Assembly: GCA_003501385.1 (NCBI GenBank)
Contig: DNPN01000279.1
Span: 6,151-19,774, forward strand
Direction of reading: 5' to 3'
Length of the DNA stretch: 13,624 bases
DNA from: Rhizobium sp.
GTDB taxonomy: Bacteria > Pseudomonadota > Alphaproteobacteria > Rhizobiales > Rhizobiaceae
Part shown: in pieces, positions 7,401 through 13,598 of the stretch
Numbering within the stretch: the first letter of the stretch is position 1
Layout of the letters: each line of letters starts with the position of its first letter
Made by a program: the position numbers and the translations under genes
Notes under the pieces: generated by a model
What the model saw: the letters and a program-made list of their open reading frames with translations, nothing else
Told to the model about the DNA's origin: nothing
Databases searched by the model: none

Positions 7401-8300
7401 TCAGCTTTTGCGGTTTGCCACGAAGCGCGCGGCCTGAATAAGCGTTTCGGCACGCGCACCATAGGGGGCAAGCAGCGTCACCGCTTCATCCACCAGCCGG
7501 TCCAGCTCGGCTTCGGCCCATGCCTGTCCCTTGAGGGCAACAAGCGTGCCCTTGCCCCTGCCCGCATCTTTGCCAGTGGCTTTGCCCATGGTTTGCGCAT
7601 CAGCGGTGAGATCCAGCAAATCATCTGCCAGCTGGAAGGCGCGGCCAATCAAGGCCCCAAAGGTGCGGAGCCGGAGCCGGTCTTCGGCAGGCGCTGCTGT
7701 CATCATTGGCCCTGCCTCGCAGGCAAAACGCAGCAGCGCGCCGGTTTTCATAGCCTGCAATGTAACAATGCCTTGCTCATCGGGTGCCTGTTTTTCCGCT
7801 GCCAGATCCAGCGCTTGTCCGCCCGCCATGCCGCCCACGCCAGAGGCGCGGGCCAAAGCCAGCACCAGCGCAGTTTTGGCGCTATCGGTCAGCGCAGTTT
7901 CCGGGGCGGCAATCATATCAAAGGCGAAGGTCAGCAGGCTATCGCCCGCCAGAATGGCCGTGGCCTCATCAAAGGCAATATGCACTGTCGGTTGACCACG
8001 GCGCACGTCATCATCATCCATCGCAGGCAGATCGTCATGCACTAGCGAATAGCAATGCAAGCATTCCAGTGCCACGCCAACGCGAAACGCCGCACTGTCA
8101 TCGCCGCCAAACAGGCGGGCACTTTCAACGACCAGAAAAGGGCGCAGTCTCTTGCCACCATTGAGAACAGCATGGCGCATGGCAGCCAAAAGCTGCTCCG
8201 GTCTGGCAATTTCATCCTGCCCAACCGTCGGCTCCAGCAGCGTGCTCAAAAGGGCTTGAACGCGCGCTGCGGTATCAAAGAGAAGATCCTCAAACATCAT
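7401..8300 (-). CDS. ispA: Polyprenyl (probably farnesyl) diphosphate synthase
   Basis: Class I trans-prenyltransferase that condenses IPP with allylic diphosphates, most likely giving farnesyl diphosphate for undecaprenyl carrier, quinones and hopanoid-type lipids. The protein is about 299 aa from the ATG at 8300. Motifs in order: NGGKRLRPFLV, the first aspartate-rich motif in HDDLPAMDDDD (DDxxxxD spacing, typical of bacterial FPP synthases), RRGQPTVH, GGQALDL, MKTGALL, and the second aspartate-rich motif LADDLLDLT. All are intact. The start is uncertain: ATG at 8300, 8297 or 8333 and a TTG at 8402 are in frame and none has a strong ribosome site. I chose 8300 because the family normally begins only a few residues before the FEDLLFDTAARV segment. 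It diverges from mtgA. Product chain length (C15 or C20) is inferred, not proven. Confidence 0.88.
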   Translation of the reverse strand: MMFEDLLFDTAARVQALLSTLLEPTVGQDEIARPEQLLAAMRHAVLNGGKRLRPFLVVESARLFGGDDSAAFRVGVALECLHCYSLVHDDLPAMDDDDVRRGQPTVHIAFDEATAILAGDSLLTFAFDMIAAPETALTDSAKTALVLALARASGVGGMAGGQALDLAAEKQAPDEQGIVTLQAMKTGALLRFACEAGPMMTAAPAEDRLRLRTFGALIGRAFQLADDLLDLTADAQTMGKATGKDAGRGKGTLVALKGQAWAEAELDRLVDEAVTLLAPYGARAETLIQAARFVANRKS

Positions 8301-8452
8301 CTGGTCCCATGCTTGCGGGGCGCTGTTTGGCATGCCCGTCCCAAAGGCGCAATCAGAATCTGTGCGATAGCCCGCTGTCGCAGCCTGTTGGGCTGGTATC
8401 AAACATCGTTCAAGGCTAAGAAAGCTGAACGGATAGGGACGAGTGACGGGAT

Positions 8453-9190
8453 TTGGAAACGCACAGCGCGCCTGACAACGAGATACAGGCAGAGTGGCAA
8501 CACGAGGGAAGGGATTGGCGGCTGTTGGTGCATCGGCTCTTCAAGCTTATGGTCGTGCTCACCCTTCTGCCCTTCGTGCTGATGCTTGTCTATCGTCCGT
8601 CCTTCATTCATCCACCTTCAACGCTCATGCTGGCCGATCTGGCCCTGTTGCAAGGCTATGATCGGCAATGGGTGCCGCTGAACGAGATTTCGCCCGCCTT
8701 GATCCGCTCCGTGATGATGTCGGAAGATGGCCAGTTCTGCGCCCACAATGGTGTGGACTGGGTGCAAATGCGCTCGGTGATCGATGATGCGCTGGATGGA
8801 GAAGAAACCCGCGGTGCCAGCACCATCACGATGCAGACGGTGAAAAACCTCTACCTGTGGAACAGCCGTTCCTTCATTCGCAAGGGCTTGGAAATCCCCA
8901 TGGCGCTTGCGGCCAATATGCTGTGGTCCAAACGACGCACCATGGAGCTTTACCTCAACATTGCGGAATGGGGTCCCGGAATTTATGGCGCGCAGGCTGC
9001 GGCGCTCTACCATTTCAAGGTTCCTGCGTCCAAGCTCACAGCCCGTCAGGCAGCGCTTTTGGCGGTATCGCTGCCCAATCCTATTAAGCGCAACGCGGGC
9101 AAGCCTGGCCCCGGTCTGCGGCGGCTGGCGGCCATGATTGAGCGTCGGGCCGCCACTGCCGGGCCATACATCACCTGCCTTGATCCGTGA
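8453..9190 (+). CDS. mtgA: Monofunctional peptidoglycan glycosyltransferase
   Basis: A GT51-family transglycosylase that polymerises lipid II into glycan strands without a transpeptidase domain. The cytoplasmic N-tail is followed by one membrane anchor (about residues 30-48, KLMVVLTLLPFVLMLVY). The catalytic domain shows motif I EDGQFCAHNGVDW with the general-base glutamate, motif II GASTITMQTVKNLYL, then RKGLEIPMALAANMLWSKRR, ELYLNIAEWGPGIYGAQAAALYHF and the final LTARQAALLAVSLPNP. The length (245 aa) suits MtgA. An in-frame TGA at 8444-8446 sits directly upstream, so TTG at 8453 is the earliest possible start; it has only a weak GGGA behind it. A TTG at 8525, behind AGGGAAGGGA, would give a 221-aa form still containing the anchor. 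It diverges from the prenyl synthase, which may help supply the undecaprenyl part of its substrate. Confidence 0.93.
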   Translation: METHSAPDNEIQAEWQHEGRDWRLLVHRLFKLMVVLTLLPFVLMLVYRPSFIHPPSTLMLADLALLQGYDRQWVPLNEISPALIRSVMMSEDGQFCAHNGVDWVQMRSVIDDALDGEETRGASTITMQTVKNLYLWNSRSFIRKGLEIPMALAANMLWSKRRTMELYLNIAEWGPGIYGAQAAALYHFKVPASKLTARQAALLAVSLPNPIKRNAGKPGPGLRRLAAMIERRAATAGPYITCLDP

Positions 9191-9223
9191 GATCAAAAAC
9201 TTGCGTTGGCCTTGGGTTTTGTC

Positions 9224-9252
9224 CCTTGTTAAACAAGGTATAAATTATGGAG
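9224..9252 (+). promoter_or_regulatory. Palindrome, -10-like box and ribosome site before the GST gene
   Basis: A perfect 15-nt dyad CCTTGTT-A-AACAAGG (9224-9238) abuts TATAAATTATGG (9239-9250). GGAG (9249-9252) is 7 nt before the ATG and is a good ribosome site. TATAAA (9239-9244) resembles a -10 box, but no -35 with normal spacing is visible. The dyad could be an operator or the first hairpin of a leader. Confidence 0.4.
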
Positions 9253-9259
9253 ACGCGAC

Positions 9260-9907
9260 ATGGCCGACCTAACCCTTTACATTGCCAATAAGAATTATTC
9301 CTCATGGTCGTTTCGGCCATGGCTTGCCTTAACTGCGGCTGGCATTGATTTTGATGAGCAGCAGATCCTGTTTGATTTTCCTGGCGGAAATCCCGGCATC
9401 AAGGCCATTTCTCCCACGGGTCAGGTGCCGGTTCTGGTGCATGGTGACGTGAAAGTTTGGGAATCTCTGGCCATCATCGAATATGTGGCCGATATCCTCC
9501 CCAACGCGCGCATCTGGCCGCAGGATGCCGCCCAACGCGCTGTGGCCCGTGCTATCAGTCTGGAAATGGTCTCCGGCTTTCGGGCCATGCGCAACGCTTG
9601 CCCGATGAATTTCAGAAGGCCCGTGCGTGCCATTGAGATGACAGACGCTATCAAAGCAGATGTGCAACGCATTGAAACCATCTGGCGTGAGCAACTTGCC
9701 CGCTCCGGCGGTCCATTTTTGTTTGGCGAATTTTCAGCGGCAGACGCGATGTTTGCGCCTGTGGTAAACCGATTTTCGGTCTACCAACTGACACAAAATG
9801 CAGATAGTCTAACCCATATGGCGCGTGTTCAAGCTCACCCTGCGTGGGTCAAATGGCAGAATGCAGCACTGGCCGAACCATGGATCGTGCCGGAGGATGA
9901 GGCGTAA
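9260..9907 (+). CDS. Glutathione S-transferase family protein
   Basis: A 215-aa soluble protein with the two-domain GST layout. The N-terminal thioredoxin-like half (about 1-85) has NKNYSSWSFRPWLAL, whose serines are at the place of the catalytic residue in serine-type GSTs, then SPTGQVPVLVHGDVKVWESLAIIEYVAD, which holds the cis-proline VPVL and the ES glutathione-binding pair. The C-terminal helical half (about 95-205) contains GEFSAADAMFAPVV, the usual N-capping region. Such proteins conjugate or isomerise electrophiles using glutathione; the substrate here is unknown. It is most like the serine/zeta-related bacterial group. It starts at ATG 9260 with GGAG 7 nt upstream, and stands alone between mtgA and rpmF. 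Confidence 0.9.
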   Translation: MADLTLYIANKNYSSWSFRPWLALTAAGIDFDEQQILFDFPGGNPGIKAISPTGQVPVLVHGDVKVWESLAIIEYVADILPNARIWPQDAAQRAVARAISLEMVSGFRAMRNACPMNFRRPVRAIEMTDAIKADVQRIETIWREQLARSGGPFLFGEFSAADAMFAPVVNRFSVYQLTQNADSLTHMARVQAHPAWVKWQNAALAEPWIVPEDEA

Positions 9908-9943
9908 CTACGCCATCCGATTCAAAAAAAACGATTCAGGGTC

Positions 9944-9972
9944 TGGTCAAAGCCCTATCCGGCATGTATAAG
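9944..9972 (+). promoter_or_regulatory. Candidate sigma-70 promoter of rpmF
   Basis: TGGTCA (9944-9949), 17 nt, TATAAG (9967-9972), with TG directly before the -10 box (extended -10). It lies in the 153-nt gap before rpmF and would give a leader of about 80 nt. Four of six -35 positions match consensus. Confidence 0.55.
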
Positions 9973-10060
9973 CCCGGCAAATTCCGAGTTCGAGAGAGAT
10001 GTTTTTCGCCCTCAAAAAGGTCGATCCTTCTGCTTTCGCCCGTCACGTGGAGTAATTTAA

Positions 10061-10246
10061 ATGGCTGTACCAAAAAGAAAAACAAGCCCGTCCAAGCGCG
10101 GTATGCGCCGCTCTGCAGACGCGCTCAAGCTTCCGACCTATGTGGAAGACAAGAATTCCGGCGAACTGCGCCGTCCGCATCACATTGACCTGAAGACCGG
10201 CATGTACCGTGGTCGTCAGGTTCTGACACCAAAGGAAAGCGCATAA
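10061..10246 (+). CDS. rpmF: 50S ribosomal protein L32
   Basis: A 61-aa basic protein of the large ribosomal subunit. The start MAVPKRKTSPSKRGMRRSAD and the HHIDLKTGMYRGRQVL segment are typical of alphaproteobacterial L32. It has no cysteine, so it is the zinc-free form, as is usual in this class of bacteria. GGAG is 8 nt before the ATG. It has its own candidate promoter and a strong terminator, so it is probably transcribed alone. In many bacteria rpmF is linked to fatty-acid genes; here it lies beside the PHB locus. Confidence 0.97.
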   Translation: MAVPKRKTSPSKRGMRRSADALKLPTYVEDKNSGELRRPHHIDLKTGMYRGRQVLTPKESA

Positions 10247-10266
10247 GCGTTTTCTGAGGATCTATT

Positions 10267-10295
10267 AAAAAAGGCCCGTTTGTCGGGCCTTTTTT
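10267..10295 (+). terminator. Rho-independent terminator of rpmF
   Basis: A perfect 12-bp stem (AAAAAAGGCCCG at 10267-10278 with 10284-10295), a 5-nt loop, and a T6 run within the 3' arm. It starts about 20 nt after the stop codon. It reads well on the plus strand and could also act from the other side for phaR. Confidence 0.92.
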
Positions 10296-10321
10296 ATTGT
10301 CTAGCTTTCTGCGTATGCCAG

Positions 10322-10374
10322 AAAAAATTGTGTATGCATTCAAGGCGAGGATGCGTCAGCATCTTCGAGCCTTG
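10322..10374 (-). terminator. Hairpin and U-run downstream of phaR
   Basis: On the minus strand a stem formed by 10374-10359 and 10354-10341 (CAAGGC paired to GCCTTG, an eight-base inner stem with one G-U, a 2-nt bulge, loop of 4) starts about 5 nt after the phaR stop. A run of six T on the minus strand follows at 10327-10322, some 13 nt beyond the stem. It is a plausible if imperfect terminator. Confidence 0.55.
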
Positions 10375-10379
10375 GATTA

Positions 10380-10955
10380 CTACAGCTTGTCCAGCTTGTT
10401 TTGCAGATTACGCAGCTGTTCCTTCAGTTCATCAATATCCTTGGCCTCCGTGCGTTTTTCATCCTGCATGGGCTTGGGGGCCATGAAGGGTGAGAACATC
10501 TGCATAGCCTGATGGAACATCTCGGTGTTGCGCTTGACCTGCTCCTCCATCAATTGCATGGGGGCCTGCAGATTTTTGGTCAGGGGTGTTTCGCCAAAGG
10601 CACGGGTTACTTGCTCGCGCATCTGCACCTGCTGTTCGGTAAAGGCTTTCATGGAATGCTCCAGAAAACTCGGAACAACCATTTGCATCTGATCGCCATA
10701 ATAGCCAATCAGCTGGCGCAGGAATGAAATGGGCAACAGCGTGTTGTTGGTCTTGCCTTCCTGCTCGAAAATAATCTGCGTGAGCACGGAATGGGTAATA
10801 TCATCGCCTGACTTGGCATCCTGAACGGTGAAATCCTCCCCCTTTTTCACCATTTTCGCCAGATCATCCAGAGTGACGTAGGTGCTCGTGCCCGTATTGT
10901 AGAGGCGACGATTGGCATATTTTTTAATGATAATTTCGCCCTCGGCCTTGGCCAT
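10380..10955 (-). CDS. phaR: Polyhydroxyalkanoate synthesis repressor
   Basis: A 191-aa regulator of PHB metabolism (PhaR; AniA in Sinorhizobium). The N-terminal DNA-binding PHB accumulation domain (about residues 5-65) carries the family signature IIKKYANRRLYNTGTSTYVTLDDLAKMV and FTVQDAKSGDDITHSVLTQIIFEQE. The second conserved block (about 70-110) contains LLPISFLRQLIGYYGDQMQMVVPSFLEHSM. The C-terminus is charged and ends in a leucine-rich likely coiled coil, DIDELKEQLRNLQNKLDKL. In studied bacteria PhaR binds PHB granules and represses phasin genes and its own gene, and loss alters carbon flow and exopolysaccharide. AGGAG lies 6 nt before the ATG. It is divergent from phaA across a 360-nt region containing TGC-GCA dyads. 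Confidence 0.95.
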   Translation of the reverse strand: MAKAEGEIIIKKYANRRLYNTGTSTYVTLDDLAKMVKKGEDFTVQDAKSGDDITHSVLTQIIFEQEGKTNNTLLPISFLRQLIGYYGDQMQMVVPSFLEHSMKAFTEQQVQMREQVTRAFGETPLTKNLQAPMQLMEEQVKRNTEMFHQAMQMFSPFMAPKPMQDEKRTEAKDIDELKEQLRNLQNKLDKL

Positions 10956-11315
10956 CTTTGTCTCCTAACCCGGCTTTTCGTTATTTCAGCATCAAAAAGT
11001 CGCTCATGCACGGCTTCAGGATTGCTGCAACGCTTTATGTGATTGGTGCCATTTCAATCCCGAACGCAAGCCGGTTTTGATTTGGCCGGTTTCGATCATG
11101 TTCACAATACTCTTCCCCAATGTGAAGTCTAATCGTAAACGACACAGCCTGACAATCTCTTTGTGCGACGCAAGACCGCCAAGATGTGTGTTGCACTGGC
11201 ATTCGTCAAAACCACAACCGGGGAATGAAAAAAAGAATCTCTTAACGTTTGACTTCTCTGATGAGCTTTGCCAGTCTCCGGCCAGAGGACTAAAAACACT
11301 TGAGGAGACACCCCC
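10956..11315. promoter_or_regulatory. Divergent phaR-phaA control region
   Basis: The 360 nt between phaR and phaA hold no credible gene. TGC-GAC-GCA (11164-11172) and TGC-ACTG-GCA (11192-11201) fit the CTGC-N3-4-GCAG/TGC-N-GCA type of site reported for PhaR proteins, and TTGCTGCAA (11022-11030) is related. CCGGTTTTGAT (11071-11081) and CCGGTTTCGAT (11086-11096) form a direct repeat with a 15-nt period. TTGACT (11249-11254) is a possible -35 for phaA but no good -10 follows. AGGAG (11303-11307), 8 nt from the ATG, is the phaA ribosome site. Confidence 0.5.
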
Positions 11316-12497
11316 ATGGCCACCCCTTCTATCGTCATTGCCAGCGCAGCCCGCACGGCGGTTGGTTCGTTCAATGGCGCATTTGCACATCTTCCTGCGC
11401 ATGAACTCGGGGCCGTGGCCATCAAAGGTGTTCTGGAACGCGCCGGCGTTGACGCTGCTGAGGTTGATGAGGTTATTCTGGGGCAGATTCTCTCTGCCGG
11501 TGAAGGCCAGAATCCCGCCCGTCAGGCGGCGATGAAAGCCGGAATTCCGCAGGAAAAGACCGCCTGGGGCCTCAACCAGCTTTGCGGCTCTGGCTTGCGT
11601 GCTGTGGCCATTGGCATGCAGCAGATCGCCGCAGGCGATGCGTCGATTATTGTTGCCGGTGGTCAGGAATCCATGTCGCTGTCGCCTCACTGCGCTCATT
11701 TGCGCGCTGGCACGAAAATGGGCGACATGAAAATGGTCGATACCATGATCAAGGATGCCCTCACCGATGCCTTCTATGGTTATCACATGGGCGTGACCGC
11801 CGAAAACGTGGCCCGCCAATGGCAACTAACCCGTGACGAGCAGGACGCCTTTGCCGTTGCGTCGCAAAACAAGGCAGAAGCTGCGCAGGCGGCAGGCCGG
11901 TTCAAGGATGAGATCGTCGCCGTCACCATTGCGGGCCGTAAAGGCGATGTGACCGTTGATGCCGATGAATATATCCGTATTGGCGCGACGCTGGAAAGCA
12001 TGACCAAGCTGCGTCCCGCCTTTGATAAGGAAGGCACTGTGACCGCTGGCAATGCCTCTGGGCTCAATGATGGTGCTGCTGCAGCCCTGTTGATGACGGA
12101 AGCCGAAGCGGTTCGCCGTGGCATTCAGCCGCTTGCCCGCATTGCATCCTGGGCAACGGCTGGGGTTGATCCAAAAATCATGGGCACTGGCCCCATTCCG
12201 GCCTCGCGCAAGGCGCTTGAAAAGGCTGGCTGGAGCGTTAACGATCTGGATCTGGTGGAAGCAAACGAGGCTTTTGCGGCGCAGGCTTGCGCTGTCAACA
12301 AAGATCTGGGCTGGGATACTTCGATTGTCAACGTCAACGGTGGTGCCATTGCGATTGGCCACCCGGTTGGTGCGTCCGGCGCGCGTATCTTGAACACGCT
12401 ATTGTTTGAGATGAAGCGTCGCGGTGCGAAAAAGGGCTTGGCAACCCTTTGCATCGGTGGTGGCATGGGCGTCGCCATGTGCCTGGAAGCCTTGTAA
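11316..12497 (+). CDS. phaA: Acetyl-CoA C-acetyltransferase (beta-ketothiolase)
   Basis: Cytosolic biosynthetic thiolase (393 aa) that condenses two acetyl-CoA into acetoacetyl-CoA, the first step of PHB synthesis; it is also called phbA. The acyl-enzyme cysteine is C90 in LNQLCGSGLRAV. The second catalytic set is H349 in GGAIAIGHPVGASGAR and C379 in LCIGGGMGVAM. The EANEAFAAQ motif with its conserved asparagine and the QESMS segment are also present. Length and motifs match PhaA from Rhizobium and Zoogloea. The start is ATG with AGGAG 8 nt upstream. It is followed by phaB in the same direction but 242 nt away with hairpins and repeats between, so the two may not be a tight operon. Confidence 0.96.
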   Translation: MATPSIVIASAARTAVGSFNGAFAHLPAHELGAVAIKGVLERAGVDAAEVDEVILGQILSAGEGQNPARQAAMKAGIPQEKTAWGLNQLCGSGLRAVAIGMQQIAAGDASIIVAGGQESMSLSPHCAHLRAGTKMGDMKMVDTMIKDALTDAFYGYHMGVTAENVARQWQLTRDEQDAFAVASQNKAEAAQAAGRFKDEIVAVTIAGRKGDVTVDADEYIRIGATLESMTKLRPAFDKEGTVTAGNASGLNDGAAAALLMTEAEAVRRGIQPLARIASWATAGVDPKIMGTGPIPASRKALEKAGWSVNDLDLVEANEAFAAQACAVNKDLGWDTSIVNVNGGAIAIGHPVGASGARILNTLLFEMKRRGAKKGLATLCIGGGMGVAMCLEAL

Positions 12498-12517
12498 GCG
12501 CTTCCAAGTCTGATTTT
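12484..12517 (+). terminator. Weak terminator-like hairpin at the phaA stop codon
   Basis: TGGAAGC (12484-12490) and GCTTCCA (12500-12506) form a 7-bp stem around the TAA stop, followed 6 nt later by a T5 run (12513-12517). It overlaps coding sequence, so it may be chance or a partial terminator of phaA. Confidence 0.35.
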
Positions 12518-12537
12518 TCCACAACACGTTCATGGTT

Positions 12538-12560
12538 CAACCGCGCCGAAAGCGCGGTTG
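12538..12560. repeat. Perfect GC-rich hairpin between phaA and phaB
   Basis: CAACCGCGC (12538-12546) and GCGCGGTTG (12552-12560) pair over 9 bp with a CGAAA loop. No T-run follows. It could stabilise the phaA message end, pause polymerase, or be part of the adjoining repeat cluster. Confidence 0.6.
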
Positions 12561-12591
12561 GCGAAGCCTTGACTAAAATCAACACAATAGA

Positions 12592-12660
12592 ACGCTATAG
12601 AGCATTTCGAGCAAAAGTGTCTTGCGGTTTTCCCGAAAAGACAAACGAAAATAAGAGAAG
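12592..12660. repeat. Rhizobial intergenic mosaic-type repeat unit
   Basis: The stretch beginning near the words TATAGAGCATTTCGAG and running through GCGGTTTTCCCGAAAAG to ATAAGAGAAGC resembles the intergenic repeats I recall from many rhizobial chromosomes (RIME-like mosaic elements). It contains a small dyad GTCTT (12619-12623)/AAGAC (12638-12642) and joins the palindromic repeat at 12661. It has no coding potential. The family match is from memory, and there is only one copy in the window. Confidence 0.5.
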
Positions 12661-12701
12661 CTAGAGTTTGTCGGGTTCAAACTGAACCTGACAAACTCTA
12701 G
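12661..12701. repeat. Palindromic intergenic repeat, complete copy
   Basis: Left arm CTAGAGTTTGTCGGGTTCA (12661-12679), 3-nt loop, right arm 12683-12701. All 19 positions pair except one G-T, which is still a G-U pair in RNA. The arms match the copies at 1-22 and 13559-13598 apart from a few substitutions. It lies 39 nt before the phaB ATG, so it falls in the phaB leader or promoter. Confidence 0.85.
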
Positions 12702-12739
12702 AACCGCCACGGCAGTCGGAACAAAGGGAGAGTAGAATC

Positions 12740-13465
12740 ATGAGCAGAGTAGCACTGGTGACAGGCGGCACGCGCGGTATCGGCGCATCCATTTCGGTTG
12801 CGCTTCAGGCAGCAGGATACAAGGTTGCTGCCAATTACGCAGGCAATGACGAGAAGGCAAAAGCCTTCGAGGCGGAAACCGGCATTGCCGTTTTCAAATG
12901 GGATGTTTCTTCCTATGCAGCCTGCGTTGAGGGTATTGCAAGCGTGGAAGCCGCGCTTGGGCCGATTGAAGTGCTGGTCAACAATGCGGGCATTACCCGC
13001 GATGCCATGTTCCACAAAATGACGCCGGATCAGTGGAATGATGTGATTGGAACCAACCTCACCGGGCTTTTCAATGTCACCCATCCCGTATGGACCGGCA
13101 TGCGTGACCGAAATTTTGGCCGCGTGATCAATATTTCGTCTATCAACGGCCAGAAGGGCCAGATGGGACAAGCCAATTATTCGGCGGCCAAGGCGGGTGA
13201 TCTGGGCTTTACCAAAGCGCTAGCACAGGAAGGTGCTGCCAAGGGCATCACGGTTAACGCCATTTGCCCCGGCTATATCGGCACTGAAATGGTTCGTGCC
13301 ATTCCTGAGAAAGTCTTGAACGAGCGCATTATTCCGCAAATCCCGGTTGGCCGTCTCGGTGAGCCGGAAGAGATTGCTCGCATTGCCGTGTTTCTTGCAT
13401 CTGACGATGCCGGTTTCATCACTGGATCGACAATTTCAGCCAACGGCGGCCAGTTCTTCGTCTGA
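12740..13465 (+). CDS. phaB: Acetoacetyl-CoA reductase
   Basis: NADPH-type short-chain dehydrogenase (241 aa, cytosolic) that reduces acetoacetyl-CoA to (R)-3-hydroxybutyryl-CoA, the direct monomer for PHB synthase; it is also called phbB. The Rossmann motif TGGTRGIG (residues 8-15), NNAG (81-84), N106, and the catalytic set S134, Y147 and K151 in NISSINGQKG-NYSAAKAG are all in place. The NAICPGYIGTEMV segment is typical of PhaB. Length matches the family (about 241 aa). The start is ATG with GGGAGAG about 7-9 nt upstream. A repeat-rich 242-nt gap separates it from phaA. The cofactor (NADPH rather than NADH) is inferred from the family. Confidence 0.95.
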   Translation: MSRVALVTGGTRGIGASISVALQAAGYKVAANYAGNDEKAKAFEAETGIAVFKWDVSSYAACVEGIASVEAALGPIEVLVNNAGITRDAMFHKMTPDQWNDVIGTNLTGLFNVTHPVWTGMRDRNFGRVINISSINGQKGQMGQANYSAAKAGDLGFTKALAQEGAAKGITVNAICPGYIGTEMVRAIPEKVLNERIIPQIPVGRLGEPEEIARIAVFLASDDAGFITGSTISANGGQFFV

Positions 13466-13514
13466 TCGGTGAAATCTGTCCCTAACGCGCAGACAGGGGC
13501 GAATGATCAACAAA

Positions 13515-13544
13515 AAAAATGCCCCAGATTTCTGCGGCATTTTT
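13515..13544 (+). terminator. Rho-independent terminator of phaB
   Basis: AAAAATGCC (13515-13523) pairs with GGCATTTTT (13536-13544), with a short inner stem CAG/CTG, and ends in a T5 run. It starts about 50 nt after the phaB stop codon. A preceding small dyad CTGTC/GACAG lies near 13475-13497. Confidence 0.85.
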
Positions 13545-13558
13545 GGATTTGAAACTTT

Positions 13559-13598
13559 TAGAGTCTGTCAGGTTCAGATTGAACCAGACAGACATCTA
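13559..13598. repeat. Palindromic intergenic repeat, third copy
   Basis: Left arm TAGAGTCTGTCAGGTTCA (13559-13576), loop GAT, right arm 13580-13598 with one A-A mismatch and one extra base near the outer end. The first 22 nt are the exact reverse complement of 1-22. It follows the phaB terminator directly. The last 26 nt of the window after it show nothing further that I can interpret. Confidence 0.85.

Noticed and set aside
7317..8045. Open frame of about 242 codons on the plus strand opposite the prenyl synthase
   Set aside because: It lies antisense to conserved DDxxxxD and DDxxD motifs of the real gene and has shadow-like composition.
9964..10188. Frame overlapping rpmF in another phase
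   Set aside because: It runs through the rpmF promoter and coding region; L32 in the other frame is unmistakable.
12569..12600. TTGACT followed by CTATAG as a phaB promoter
   Set aside because: The spacing is about 20 nt and the -10 match is poor, and it lies partly in the repeat element; not strong enough to list as a feature.
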